Part shown: one piece after another, positions 1 through 8,665 of the stretch
Numbering within the stretch: the first letter of the stretch is position 1
Layout of the letters: every line of letters begins with the position of its first letter
Assembly: GCF_014333615.1 (NCBI RefSeq)
Contig: NZ_JACSCY010000001.1
Coordinates: 124,001 to 188,000, forward strand
Reading direction: 5' to 3'
Length of the DNA: 64,000 nt
From: Hymenobacter citatus
GTDB taxonomy: Bacteria > Bacteroidota > Bacteroidia > Cytophagales > Hymenobacteraceae
Notes under the pieces: generated by a model
Databases searched by the model: none
What the model was told of the DNA's origin: nothing
Seen by the model: the letters and a program-made list of their open reading frames with translations, nothing else
Made by a program: the position numbers and the translations under genes

Positions 1-771
1 CAGCTTCTCGCCAAACGTGCCCTCCACGCCCAGCAGAGCAAACAACCGGCCCAGCGCGTCGTCGCCGAAGCCTTTTTCGCGCAGCTCTTTCTCCACGCCT
101 TCCTGCCCAATCTTGTCGAGCTTGTCGATGGCCGTGAACAGGGCGGTTTCGGTGCCCTCGCCGCCCAGCGCCTGGTATATAGCGCTCAGCACCCGGCGGT
201 GATTGATTTTGATGGTGAAGTCCGTGAGGCCCAGTCCGTTCAGGACCTCACTCATCATCAGCACAATCTCGGCCTCGCACAGCAACGAGTCGGTGCCCAC
301 CACGTCGGCGTCGCACTGATAAAACTCGCGGTAACGCCCGCGCTGGGGGCGGTCGGCGCGCCACACCGGCTGAATCTGGTAGCGTTTAAACGGAAACGTG
401 AGCGTGCCCCGGTTCATCACCACGTAGCGGGCAAACGGCACCGTTAGGTCGTAGCGCAAGCCTTTCTCCGCGATTTTGGGCAGCACCTGGCGGGGACCAG
501 CCAGTAGGTCGTCGGGCGTCACTTCCTCCTTCACCACATCGCCTTTCTGCTTTTTTAGAAAGTTGCCCGAGTTGAGCACCTTAAACAGTAGCTGGTCGCC
601 TTCCTCGCCGTACTTACCCGTTAGCACCGACAAGTTTTCGAGGGTAGGGGTTTCGAGCGGGGCGTAGCCAAACTTCTCAAATGTGCGGCGGATGATGCCA
701 AAAATATAGTTGCGGCGAGCCACGACGGCCGGTCCAAAGTCGCGGGTGCCTTGCGGTATGCTGGGTTTCAT
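1..771 (-). CDS. hisS: Histidine--tRNA ligase, N-terminal part (runs off the window)
   Basis: This is the first 257 codons of histidyl-tRNA synthetase; the 3' end lies beyond the left edge. The enzyme charges tRNA-His with histidine in the cytoplasm. The ATG at 771 opens with MKPSIPQGTRDF, the typical class II HisRS start. It is followed by the motif 1 region (ETPTLENLSVL), the motif 2 region with YDLTVPFARYV and FKRYQIQPVWRADRPQRGRYREF, which contacts ATP and the acceptor stem, and a DADVVG segment. No frameshift is seen. The gene has no close operon partner here; a 177-bp gap separates it from the next minus-strand gene. Identification is firm from the motifs; only the C-terminal anticodon-binding domain is not visible. 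Confidence 0.96.
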   Translation of the reverse strand, partial: MKPSIPQGTRDFGPAVVARRNYIFGIIRRTFEKFGYAPLETPTLENLSVLTGKYGEEGDQLLFKVLNSGNFLKKQKGDVVKEEVTPDDLLAGPRQVLPKIAEKGLRYDLTVPFARYVVMNRGTLTFPFKRYQIQPVWRADRPQRGRYREFYQCDADVVGTDSLLCEAEIVLMMSEVLNGLGLTDFTIKINHRRVLSAIYQALGGEGTETALFTAIDKLDKIGQEGVEKELREKGFGDDALGRLFALLGVEGTFGEKL

Positions 772-948
772 TGCAGTCAGTTAACAACTAAGAAGGAAAG
801 AGTAGAAACCTGAGCTTCATACTCTTTCTGCTTCATTCTGAGGCTAGTCAAAACGGAATAGCCAAAACGCAGCGTTGCGGTTCTGCTACTTCGTCTTTAA
901 ATGAAACTGCGAAGGTACACAAACCCGACCGGCAGACCGATGCCGGGG

Positions 949-1314
949 CTATAAGCTGATGTGGTGAACCTGCCCGGATTCCGTGTCGGGCTGATCGAGG
1001 AGAGTGGAGACGATACTGGGCTGAGAGGCCTCGTCGTGACGAGCAAATTCGGCCTGAATAGCCTCGTTGGCATGGCAAAGTACCAACTGCCGGCCTTGTT
1101 GGCGCAACATAAAGGAATAGGCCAACAGGATATCAATAGCATCTTCCGACAGCTGATCCGTAATCAGACTACAGTCGAGCCAGATAGAGGGTTTGTCGCT
1201 ACGCGAAGCCCGGTGCAACGACCGTGATAAATCCAACTCCGCCGACTCCGATGAATCAGAAGCCGGGATCAGCAGGAAGCGGTCAGGCAATGGGTCGCGG
1301 TGGATATGTAGCAT
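949..1314 (-). CDS. STAS-like domain protein (possible anti-sigma-factor antagonist)
   Basis: A 121-residue soluble protein starting MLHIHRDPLPDRFLLI. The reading frame stays open upstream to 1401, but those residues (with WIWPFKYHYSH) look like untranslated leader, so the ATG at 1314 is preferred. The pattern of an N-terminal strand, a WLDCSLI strand with an acidic residue, then a helix, LRQQGRQLVLC and a final helix resembles a STAS fold, as in SpoIIAA/RsbV-type switches. The match is by shape and not by a strict motif, and the conserved phosphorylated serine of anti-anti-sigma factors cannot be placed with certainty. It stands alone between hisS and a DUF2459 gene. No kinase partner is adjacent. 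Function remains tentative. Confidence 0.6.
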   Translation of the reverse strand: MLHIHRDPLPDRFLLIPASDSSESAELDLSRSLHRASRSDKPSIWLDCSLITDQLSEDAIDILLAYSFMLRQQGRQLVLCHANEAIQAEFARHDEASQPSIVSTLLDQPDTESGQVHHISL

Positions 1315-1492
1315 CGTAATTTGGATCGGCTCGTGACCACCCCGAGTGCAAGAGCGGTGAGAATAATGATACTTAAACGGCCAAATCCACATAAAGTGCA
1401 CGTGAAAGTGGTTTTTTGTCGAAAAATATCAGTTTTCATTAAAATAATCCGATAAACCCGTATAAAAAGTAACATTCTATTACTCAAGCGCT

Positions 1493-2149
1493 TTACTTGC
1501 TCGTTGCTTTGTGAGCATGTTGAACTTGGTAAAGTACAGAACCAGCTAACGGCGCTTTGAGCGCCGCCCGCAGGCCGGCACGCCGCAATACGCGGTTCGT
1601 CCAATCGTTGCAGGTGCGCAGTATATAGTAGCGCCCGTATGCTGCAAAGAAGCGGTCGTGAAGGGTATACCCGGGTAAAGCAGCTGGTACAAAGCGTCCG
1701 GCGGAGTCAGTCTGAAATGAGGCTTGGATAGTGGCCGCAAGGGTCTGATACTGCGCGGCCGAAATGTGCAACGCTGCCACGCGGGTACCGGGCTGCGGTG
1801 GCCCTGCCCACCAGCTCACGTGTAGTAGGGTAGGCGAGGGTAGGGCGGCCCGTAGGGTAGTGCCTACGCCCGGCGTGTGCCCGCCACGGGAGTTACGGTA
1901 AAAATCTGCATTGCCCCAGCCAAACGCCACAAAAGGGTAGGCCGCCAGTGGTGCCGGCTGGCCCGGCGCGGTGAGCAGCGGCCGCCAGTCGAGGCCCGTG
2001 TGCGGCTCCTGTGTGGGAACTACTACATCGGTATGCAAGCCGTTGGATACCACAAAAACCGGAATGCCGCCGGGCGTTTCGCGGAATTTCCGGTTGATGG
2101 GCACCAGGGTGCCGGTGAGCAGAAATAAAACCAACGCAGCAAGCGGCAT
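1493..2149 (-). CDS. DUF2459 family protein
   Basis: 218 residues with one N-terminal hydrophobic segment (residues 1-15, MPLAALVLFLLTGTLVP) that would anchor the protein in, or send it across, the inner membrane. The body carries the signature blocks of the DUF2459/TIGR02117 family: VSNGLHTDVVVP near residue 35, FGWGNADFY near 75, and TCNDWTN near the C terminus. A conserved His, Cys and Asn in these blocks suggest a possible thiol-hydrolase-like fold, but that is inference; no activity is established for the family as far as I know. The gene is monocistronic in appearance, with repeat-rich DNA upstream. Confidence 0.82.
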   Translation of the reverse strand: MPLAALVLFLLTGTLVPINRKFRETPGGIPVFVVSNGLHTDVVVPTQEPHTGLDWRPLLTAPGQPAPLAAYPFVAFGWGNADFYRNSRGGHTPGVGTTLRAALPSPTLLHVSWWAGPPQPGTRVAALHISAAQYQTLAATIQASFQTDSAGRFVPAALPGYTLHDRFFAAYGRYYILRTCNDWTNRVLRRAGLRAALKAPLAGSVLYQVQHAHKATSK

Positions 2150-2163
2150 GGGGTACTGATAGG

Positions 2164-2250
2164 TTGAGTATTGATGTGCTGATGTGCTGATGTGCTTGTG
2201 TGCTTGTGTGTTGATGTGCTTGCGTGCTGATGTGCTTGTGCGCTTGTGTT
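2164..2250. repeat. Imperfect tandem octamer repeat
   Basis: About ten imperfect copies of TGATGTGC / TTGTGTGC occur end to end between the DUF2459 start and a palindromic element. The minus-strand translation is a run of His, Gln, Ser and Thr with no protein character. A weaker patch of the same octamer occurs near 27835-27870. Confidence 0.8.
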
Positions 2251-2363
2251 ATCCTGAACATTCCGCGCATCAAGCGGCGACGAAGGACCTTATTACGCGT
2301 GAACGGGTCGTTGATACGTCAGTCGTTCATACGTGATAAGGTCCTTCGCAAGCTCAGGATGAC
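2251..2363. repeat. Palindromic intergenic repeat, GAAGGACCTTAT family
   Basis: Imperfect inverted repeat whose arms contain GAAGGACCTTAT and ATAAGGTCCTTCGCAAGCT. The same arm sequence returns at 46086-46215 between ppk and ppx. The element sits in the short gap upstream of the DUF2459 gene and downstream of the TonB receptor gene, and could fold in RNA. It resembles REP-type dispersed palindromes; no transposase gene of the REP-associated type is in the window. Confidence 0.8.
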
Positions 2364-2404
2364 AGTTCTTCGTGTCGATCCATTAGGCCATCAATCCATC
2401 AATC

Positions 2405-4852
2405 TTAGCCACCGAAACCACCGCCACCACCTTGTGGCCCTTGGTCGATTTTCTTAGAGGGCTTGCTGTTGCCGAAGAACCAGGTGAAGCCCAGGTAGCC
2501 CACGCGAGTTTCGTACTTGGTGCGGAAGTTGGATTCCAGGCCTTCGGAGTAGAGCTGGGTGTAGTTGCGGCGGGTGTTGAAGATGTCGCTCACCCGCAGC
2601 GTGAGGGCGGCGCGGTCTTCAAACAGGCGCTGGCGCAGGGCTACGTCAATGCCGTGGAAAGCGGCCAGGCGGCCCTGGGGCGTGAGCTGAGGGGCGCGGT
2701 AGTTCGCCGTGAGCTGCACATCGAGCTGCTTGGTGGGCGTGAAGTTGTTCATCACACGAGCCGTGCCCGTAACGGTGCGGCGGTTGCGGCCGTCGCCCAG
2801 GAAGCTGGTCACCTCATTGCGGTATACCGAGCCGCTGGCTGTGATTTTCCACCACTTCGCAAGAGGCTGATTCAGTGACATTTCGAGGCCGTAGTTGTTG
2901 GTTTGGCCGAAGTTCTGGTAGCTGGTGCGGGTGATGAAGTCGGGCTGGCCGCTGAGACGGGTAGCCGCCGTGTCGATGGCGCGAATGGCCTGAATGGCAT
3001 CCGTGGTCTGGCGCCAGAACAGCGTGGTTGTCAGTGCGGTTTGTTTCCAGGTGGCCTGGTGGCCTAGCTCCACCGCGTTGATGAACTCGGGCCGCAGCAC
3101 GGGGTTGCCGATGCGGTAGTTGCGCTGGTCGTTGTAGATGGGTAGGGCCAGCACCTGCATGAAATTGGGGCGGTTGAGGCGGCGCGAGTAGCTGAGTTGC
3201 AGGCGCTGGTCGCCGGGCAGGGTACGCACCAGGGTAGCCGTAGGGAACAAGTTGAGGTAGCGCTGAGTGAACTGGCCCGTGTTGGGCAGCACGCGGCCAT
3301 CGAGGGTGGTGTGCTCGGCCCGCAACCCGCCTTGCAGGCTCCACTTCCCAAACTCCTGTTGGGCGGTGGCGTAGCCGGCCCGCACGTGCTGCTGGTAGCG
3401 GTAGGCAAACGACTGATTATCGAGGCGCGTGAAGGATTCGTTTTCACCGGCTTGCAGGAGGTAGTCGGTGGTACCGTCCGACCACCACGACTCGTTGCGC
3501 AGGCCCATATCCAGGCGGCCTTTCTCGCCCAGCGGGTGCACGTAGTCGGCCTGGGCTTGCAGCACGTTGATGCCTACGCCGTATAGCTGGCGGCGCTCCT
3601 GGCGGGGGTAGGAAGCGGGGCCATCCAGCACGCGCTGCCCTACCTGCACATCTACGCCTACATCTACAAAAGCCACGTTGGCCGTCAGCTCACGCCCTTT
3701 GTGCTCAGCCCAGGTGCGGCGGTAGTCTGCCGAGAACACCGATTCGTGCTGCTTCTCGTTGGAGTAGCCCAAGTTGCGCAGGGCCAGCGGGGCATCGGTG
3801 CCGCGGGTGAGTAGGGTATTCAAGTTCTCCTGCGAGTTGCCACGGCTCTGGCTCAAATCAGCCGAAACCGTTATTTTCTGGTCTTTTGTCAGGTCGTAGT
3901 CTACCCCAAAGCGGCCGCCGTGGTATTGCTGGTGGCGCAGGCTACGCCCAGTCTGGTCGGTGCGGGTAGTCAGGCCCTCCACCGTAGCCGCCTGCCGCAG
4001 GTCCGACTCGCCGCGGTAGCGGTTGTCGTTGGCATCGTAGCTACCGAAGAAGTTGAGCTTGCCCAGCTTGCGGTTAGCGCTCAACGACAGGTTATACTTG
4101 TCCCGCGTGCCCAAGATACCGGCCGCCTGGCCGTTCCAGCCGTCTTTCTGCTGCTTTTTGAGGGTGATGTTGATGACCCCACCCGCACCGGCCGCGGGAT
4201 AGCGCGCCGAAGGATTGGTAATCACTTCTACGTTCTCGATGCGGCTGGCGGGCAGCTGCTCCAGCCGGAAGCTGCTGGGGGCGGGTTTGCCATCGAGGTA
4301 GATGGCCACGTCGGCACCGCGCAGGGTGGCCTGCCCGTTTTGGTCCACGGCCACGGAGGGCACGTTTTGCAGCACGTCCACGGCCGTGCCGCCGGCGCTG
4401 TTCAGGTCCTTGTCTACGTTGATTACCTTCTTATCCAGGTTATCCACCACGGCCGCCCGCTCGCCGGTCACAGTCACTTCGCCTAGCTTGGTAGTAGTGG
4501 AGGTGAGCCGCAACGTGCCCAACCGCAGGGTAGGAGTCGCCGCCGTGATGGTTATGGCCCGGCGCAGCGTGCTGTAGCCCACCGCCGAGGTGCGCAGCAG
4601 GTAGGCGCCAGGCTGCACCTGCTCCAGGGTAAAGGTGCCGTTTTCAGCGGTTTGCGTGCCCGTAGCCACTTGGCTGCTGTCGCGGGCTTGCAGGAGCACT
4701 ACAGTGGTGAAGGGGAGGGGCTGGTTGTTAGCAGCATCGAGTAGGGTGCCGGTTATGGTGCCGGCAGTTTGGGCCCAGGCGGTCAGCGGAAAGAGCATAA
4801 CGAGGAGCCCCAGGCACCGCAGTGCCCGGCGAAAAGTCAGGAAAGAGTTCAT
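2405..4852 (-). CDS. TonB-dependent outer-membrane receptor with carboxypeptidase-like N-domain
   Basis: 815 residues from the ATG at 4852, chosen because it gives a clean signal peptide (MNSFLTFRRALRCLGLLVM, cut after TAWAQ); the frame is open to 4996 but the extra residues are not signal-like. After the signal comes a CarboxypepD_reg-like beta domain (GTITGTLLDAANNQPLPFTTV), then a plug domain (VDVLQNVPSVAVDQNGQATLRGADVAIYLDG, split here from residue about 150), and a long beta barrel of the outer membrane protein beta-barrel family. It would take up a large or scarce substrate through the outer membrane using TonB energy; the substrate cannot be told. The C terminus is glycine-rich (GGGGGFGG), which is unusual for a barrel, whose last residue is usually aromatic. 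No SusD partner is next to it. Confidence 0.88.
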   Translation of the reverse strand: MNSFLTFRRALRCLGLLVMLFPLTAWAQTAGTITGTLLDAANNQPLPFTTVVLLQARDSSQVATGTQTAENGTFTLEQVQPGAYLLRTSAVGYSTLRRAITITAATPTLRLGTLRLTSTTTKLGEVTVTGERAAVVDNLDKKVINVDKDLNSAGGTAVDVLQNVPSVAVDQNGQATLRGADVAIYLDGKPAPSSFRLEQLPASRIENVEVITNPSARYPAAGAGGVINITLKKQQKDGWNGQAAGILGTRDKYNLSLSANRKLGKLNFFGSYDANDNRYRGESDLRQAATVEGLTTRTDQTGRSLRHQQYHGGRFGVDYDLTKDQKITVSADLSQSRGNSQENLNTLLTRGTDAPLALRNLGYSNEKQHESVFSADYRRTWAEHKGRELTANVAFVDVGVDVQVGQRVLDGPASYPRQERRQLYGVGINVLQAQADYVHPLGEKGRLDMGLRNESWWSDGTTDYLLQAGENESFTRLDNQSFAYRYQQHVRAGYATAQQEFGKWSLQGGLRAEHTTLDGRVLPNTGQFTQRYLNLFPTATLVRTLPGDQRLQLSYSRRLNRPNFMQVLALPIYNDQRNYRIGNPVLRPEFINAVELGHQATWKQTALTTTLFWRQTTDAIQAIRAIDTAATRLSGQPDFITRTSYQNFGQTNNYGLEMSLNQPLAKWWKITASGSVYRNEVTSFLGDGRNRRTVTGTARVMNNFTPTKQLDVQLTANYRAPQLTPQGRLAAFHGIDVALRQRLFEDRAALTLRVSDIFNTRRNYTQLYSEGLESNFRTKYETRVGYLGFTWFFGNSKPSKKIDQGPQGGGGGFGG

Positions 4853-5324
4853 CGGAGTGGTGAGTTGGATGAAAAATCCGGCAATGCGAGGCCAGCCGAC
4901 GGCCGCGGTTCCGTCGAGGGGGAGGGGCATTGCCACCAGTGTAAGCGCATACGTAGGAGGGAAGCTGCTTGCAAGCAGCTCCACGAACCAGAGCACAAAG
5001 ACTATAACTTGGAAAAGTATAATTTCACAAGAGCATAGTCAGCAGCCCAACCCGTTTGGCGGGGCGGTGTCCGGTGGCCGTGACGGGCGACGCCGGAGTA
5101 GGGTCGGGCGCCACAGCGGGTATGTCAGGTTAGTGATTCAAAGGTAGTATAAGGTACTATGCAACGCAAGGTACTAGGTAAATTTATTTTTGATTTTCTA
5201 TATAGTCGGTGGGAGAAGTGGTATTTGATAGGGTAGATGCACAGGTAGCTGAAACCGTTGCCTATGAATCAGTATTTAGTTGATATACTTGCTATAAAGA
5301 TTTCAAACCTGAAGCAAGGAAACA
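4853..5324. other. Gene-free leader region of the TonB receptor
   Basis: About 470 bases without a supported gene. It holds a candidate minus-strand promoter at 5139-5169. If used, it would give the TonB receptor mRNA a leader of roughly 280 nucleotides. I see no known riboswitch motif in the leader. Confidence 0.5.
5139..5169 (-). promoter_or_regulatory. Candidate Bacteroidota housekeeping promoter for the TonB receptor
   Basis: On the minus strand, TTG (5169-5167) is followed after 20 bases by TACCTTTG (5146-5139), which fits the Bacteroidota consensus TTG-N19-TAnnTTTG. The only gene it can serve is the TonB receptor starting at 4852. Confidence 0.5.
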
Positions 5325-5389
5325 GAAAAAGGGAGTTAAAAGGAGCACTGACGTTATCTGTCAGCTCGCTCCTTCTAACTCCCTTTTTT
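5325..5389 (-). terminator. Intrinsic terminator after the MORN-repeat gene
   Basis: Strong hairpin with arms containing GGGAGTTAAAAGGAGC and GCTCCTTCTAACTCCC, flanked by A and T runs. On the minus strand the stem is followed by a T run, about 35 bases beyond the stop codon at 5423. Confidence 0.85.
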
Positions 5390-5422
5390 CCCTTCCTTTA
5401 ATCTAAGGGCGGAATAAATTGG

Positions 5423-6823
5423 CTATTTCGCGCCCGGCGCCACTACCTGCCCATTGCGGAAGGTTTTCTTTTCCTGCACTGCCTTGCCATCGGCTTTATA
5501 ATACGTCCACACACCGGTTTCTTTACCATTGCGGAATGCACCTGCTACCTCTAAAGTACCATCTTCGCGTAGCTGGCGGTAGGGGCCGGCCTTCAGGCCT
5601 TTGGCATACGTGGTTTCGCTCTTGAGCTTGCCCGAAGGGTAAAATTCCTGCTTCAGACCGGTGGGGCGGCCGTTTTCGTAGGTCACGCGGCTTTGCACGG
5701 TGCCGTTCTCAAAATACTCCAGCCGCTCGCCCACCAGCTTGCCGTTTTGGTAAGGGTCCACGAAGTGGGGCTGCTTGCCATCGGCGAAAAACGTACGCCA
5801 CGTGCCGGCCGGCTGGCTGTTCTTGAACTGCTGCTCGGCCTTCAGGGCGCCAGTTGGGTAGTAGGTCGTGAGTTTTCGGTCGCGGGCCTGGTTGCTGTAC
5901 TCGATTTCCTGCTCCACTTTGCCCGACTCGTAATAGTCCTTCTGCGTGCCCACCAGCGTGCCGTTTTTGTAGGTCATGGTGCTTTTGATGGCGCCACTTT
6001 CATAGTAGGATTTGGCGGGGCCATCGAGGTTGCTGGTGCCGCCTAGGTTAGCGGTGGGGGCTTTGGTGCTGTTGTCGGCCAGGGGGTTGGTCACGGCCCG
6101 CTGCTGAAGGGTAGCAGCGGCGTAGTTGCCCTCGGTGCGGAGCTTGCCCGAGGGGTAGTAGCTGCGGTAGGTGCCCTTGCCCTTGGCGTCAGCCTGCACT
6201 TCGGTGTCTACCTGGCCGTTGGGGTAGTAGGTTTTGTAGGAGCCCGTGAGCAGGCCGCCCCGGTAGGTCGACTCGCTTTGGAGCTGGCCGTTTTCGTAGT
6301 AGGTTTTGGACGGGCCGTTGGGCTGCCCGTTGGCGTAGGTGATTTCCGACTGCACCTTGCCCGAAGGATACAGCTCCCGCACCACGCCGGCCGGCTGGCC
6401 GTTGGTCAAGGTGGTTTCCATCTTGATCTTGCCATCGGGGTGGTAATAGCGCAGCGTGCCGGTGGGCTGGTCGTTGGCGTAGGTGCCTTCCTGCGCCACC
6501 TGCCCCGAGTTGTAGAACGTTTTGAACGGCCCCTGCCGCTCGCCCTGCCGGAAGGTTACCTCCACCCGCTTCTTGCCATCCGGAAAAAACTCCACGTAGG
6601 CACTATCGGCCTTGCCGGCACGGTAGCTGGTCTGGGCCTCCAGCGCGCCCGAGCGGTAGAAGCGCTTATACGGGCCTTCCATCACAGTGTCGCCGGCCAC
6701 AACGGCCGAGTACACCTCGCGCACCCTTGTTTTGGTCGAGTCCTGGTACGTGACCAAGCGGCGCAGTTTCTGGGGGTAGGCGAGGGTAGGCAGTAGCAGC
6801 AGCGGGAACAGCAAACGTTTCAT
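5423..6823 (-). CDS. Secreted MORN-variant repeat protein (YwqK family)
   Basis: 466 residues from the ATG at 6823, which opens with a signal peptide (MKRLLFPLLLLPTLAYPQ). The frame remains open to 6979, but those residues come from an adjacent palindromic repeat and overlap gltD, so they are rejected. From about residue 45 to the end the protein is a chain of about 17 repeats of the form G-x-Y-x-x-YY-x-x-G-x-h-x-x-E-x-x-Y-x-N-G, typical of MORN_2 / YwqK proteins. Databases often label the family 'antitoxin', but nothing here points to a toxin partner. Export suggests a periplasmic or surface role, perhaps in binding cell-envelope components; that is inference. Confidence 0.85.
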   Translation of the reverse strand: MKRLLFPLLLLPTLAYPQKLRRLVTYQDSTKTRVREVYSAVVAGDTVMEGPYKRFYRSGALEAQTSYRAGKADSAYVEFFPDGKKRVEVTFRQGERQGPFKTFYNSGQVAQEGTYANDQPTGTLRYYHPDGKIKMETTLTNGQPAGVVRELYPSGKVQSEITYANGQPNGPSKTYYENGQLQSESTYRGGLLTGSYKTYYPNGQVDTEVQADAKGKGTYRSYYPSGKLRTEGNYAAATLQQRAVTNPLADNSTKAPTANLGGTSNLDGPAKSYYESGAIKSTMTYKNGTLVGTQKDYYESGKVEQEIEYSNQARDRKLTTYYPTGALKAEQQFKNSQPAGTWRTFFADGKQPHFVDPYQNGKLVGERLEYFENGTVQSRVTYENGRPTGLKQEFYPSGKLKSETTYAKGLKAGPYRQLREDGTLEVAGAFRNGKETGVWTYYKADGKAVQEKKTFRNGQVVAPGAK

Positions 6824-6854
6824 GCTGACAAGAACGGAAAGTTGGGGAAGAAAA

Positions 6855-6967
6855 TTTCTCGCAGAGGTTCGCGGAGGTAAAACGCAGAGGTCCGCAGAGT
6901 TCTGACGATGGTTGTCGTTGAACTCTGCGAACCTCTGCGTTTTACCTCCGCGAACCTCTGCGAGAAA
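6855..6967. repeat. Long inverted repeat, CTCTGCG family
   Basis: Two arms of about 47 bases, nearly perfect reverse complements, surround a loop of roughly 17 bases. Each arm is built from repeats of CTCTGCG, AACCTCTGCG and TTTACCTCCGC. The element fills the gap between gltD (ending 6972) and the MORN-repeat gene. Confidence 0.9.
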
Positions 6968-6971
6968 CGTA

Positions 6972-8447
6972 TCAGGCAAACATGGCCACCGCGTCTTTGC
7001 TGGGTAGGGCGGTTTTGCCGGTCAGGAACAAATCCACCTGCCGAGCAGCTTCCCTACCTTCCGAAATGGCCCACACCACCAGCGACTGGCCCCGGCGCGC
7101 ATCGCCGGCCACAAACACCTTGTCGACGTTGGTGCGGTAGTCGCGCTCGGTGGCTTGCACGTGGCCGCGCTCGTCCAGCTCTACTTTCAAATCTGTCAGC
7201 AGGCCATCATGCCGCGGGTGCAGGTAGCCGATGGCCAGGAAAGCCAGTTGGGCCGGAATCTCGCGCTCGGAGCCGGCAATCTCCTCGAACTTGATGCGCT
7301 TGCCCCGCTCGTCGGTTTCCCAGGTGATGTCCGTTACCAGCAAGGCCCGCAGGTTGCCCTGCATATCGCCCAAAAAGGCTTTAGTGTTCACGCCCCAGTG
7401 CCGCTCGCACCCTTCCTCGTGCGAGCTGGTGGTGCTGAGCAGCAGGGGGTAGGTAGGCCAGGGCATGTGCTTGGTGCGCTCCTTGGGCGGCTCCATCATC
7501 ATAGCAAACTGCCGCACCGAGCGGGCGCCTTGGCGGTTGGCCGTACCCACGCAGTCGGAGCCGGTGTCGCCGCCGCCAATGACCACCACGTCTTGGTCGG
7601 TGGCGAAAACCGGCTCGTGCTCGTGTACCCAATCGGGCTGGCTCACGCGCTTGTTTTGCTGGTTGAGGTAATCCATGGCAAAGTGGATACCCTTCAGGTC
7701 GCGGCCCGGGATGGTGAGGTCGCGCGGGATGGTAGCGCCCCCGGCCAGCACCACGGCGTCGAAGGAGTTCATCAGCTCATCGGCCGAAATATCCTTGCCT
7801 ACCTCCGTGTTGCACCGGAACTCGATGCCGTCTTTTTCCAGTAGCTCAATGCGGCGGTCAATCACCCACTTTTCCAGCTTAAAATCGGGAATACCGTAGC
7901 GCAGGAGCCCGCCCGGTCGGTCGTCGCGCTCGAATACCGTTACGGTGTGACCGGCCTTGGTCAGCTGCGCCGCCGCCGCCAGTCCCGCCGGCCCCGAGCC
8001 TACCACAGCCACCGTCTGGCCGGTTTTCAGCACGGGCGCGGTAGGCTGCACGAAGCCTTTCTCGAACGCAATTTCGATGATGTGCTTTTCAATTTCCTCA
8101 ATGGCCACGGGCTGGCTATGAATGCTCAGCACGCACGCCGACTCGCAGGGCGCGGGGCAGATGCGGCCCGTAAACTCGGGGAAGTTGTTGGTAGACGCCA
8201 GAATGCGGTAGGCCTCCTGCCAGTCTTGCTGGTACACGGCGTCGTTGAACTCGGGGATGATGTTGCCCAGCGGGCAGCCCGAGTGGCAGAACGGAATGCC
8301 GCAGTCCATGCAGCGCGCCGCTTGGTGGTTCAGCTCCGCCTCCGAGTACATCCCAATAAACTCCTGGTAGTGGCGCACGCGCTCGGTAGGGGCCACTTTG
8401 GGAGGTAGGACGCGGGGAAATTCTTTGAAACCGGTGATGTGGGACAT
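6972..8447 (-). CDS. gltD: Glutamate synthase (NADPH) small subunit
   Basis: 491 residues. Passes electrons from NADPH through FAD and iron-sulfur clusters to the large subunit GltB, which makes glutamate from glutamine and 2-oxoglutarate. The N-terminal cysteine blocks that hold 4Fe-4S clusters are intact: CMDCGIPFCHSGCP near residue 47 and CPAPCESAC near 97. They are followed by the FAD dinucleotide fold (VVGSGPAGLAAA) and the NADPH fold (VVIGGGDTGSDCVG). Length matches the family. It lies downstream of gltB, 218 bp away, and the gap holds a large palindromic repeat. The two genes are probably one transcription unit, though the repeat could alter the ratio of the subunits. Confidence 0.97.
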   Translation of the reverse strand: MSHITGFKEFPRVLPPKVAPTERVRHYQEFIGMYSEAELNHQAARCMDCGIPFCHSGCPLGNIIPEFNDAVYQQDWQEAYRILASTNNFPEFTGRICPAPCESACVLSIHSQPVAIEEIEKHIIEIAFEKGFVQPTAPVLKTGQTVAVVGSGPAGLAAAAQLTKAGHTVTVFERDDRPGGLLRYGIPDFKLEKWVIDRRIELLEKDGIEFRCNTEVGKDISADELMNSFDAVVLAGGATIPRDLTIPGRDLKGIHFAMDYLNQQNKRVSQPDWVHEHEPVFATDQDVVVIGGGDTGSDCVGTANRQGARSVRQFAMMMEPPKERTKHMPWPTYPLLLSTTSSHEEGCERHWGVNTKAFLGDMQGNLRALLVTDITWETDERGKRIKFEEIAGSEREIPAQLAFLAIGYLHPRHDGLLTDLKVELDERGHVQATERDYRTNVDKVFVAGDARRGQSLVVWAISEGREAARQVDLFLTGKTALPSKDAVAMFA

Positions 8448-8460
8448 GGGTTCTGGTGTT

Positions 8461-8632
8461 CACCCCACCCCCGGCCCCCTCCCCTCCGGGAGAGGGGGTG
8501 CCAGACGACAGGGATTTTTGACTGCTTAAGTATTGTATTGAATGCTGCTCAACAAGCATTTACCATTCACTATGTAATATTTCGTCGGCTGGCTCCCCCT
8601 CTCCCGGAGGGGAGGGGGCCGGGGGTGAGGCC
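8461..8632. repeat. Split palindromic repeat, CCCCCGGCCCCCTCCCC family
   Basis: Two arms of about 40 bases, reverse complements with few mismatches (cores CCCCCGGCCCCCTCCCC and GGGGAGGGGGCCGGGGG), flank about 90 bases of unrelated AT-richer DNA. Each arm can also form its own hairpin. It occupies the gltB-gltD gap. A compact copy of the same family is at 19633-19686. Confidence 0.88.
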
Positions 8633-8665
8633 AATCGTTGAACGACGGGCGCCTGCAAGGCGCCC

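Noticed and set aside
2224..2457. Plus-strand ORF over the 2.2-2.4 kb gap
   Set aside because: It is made of tandem octamers and a palindromic repeat, with no protein signature.
5423..6823. Calling the MORN-repeat gene an antitoxin
   Set aside because: The family name is historical. A signal peptide is present and there is no toxin-like neighbour.
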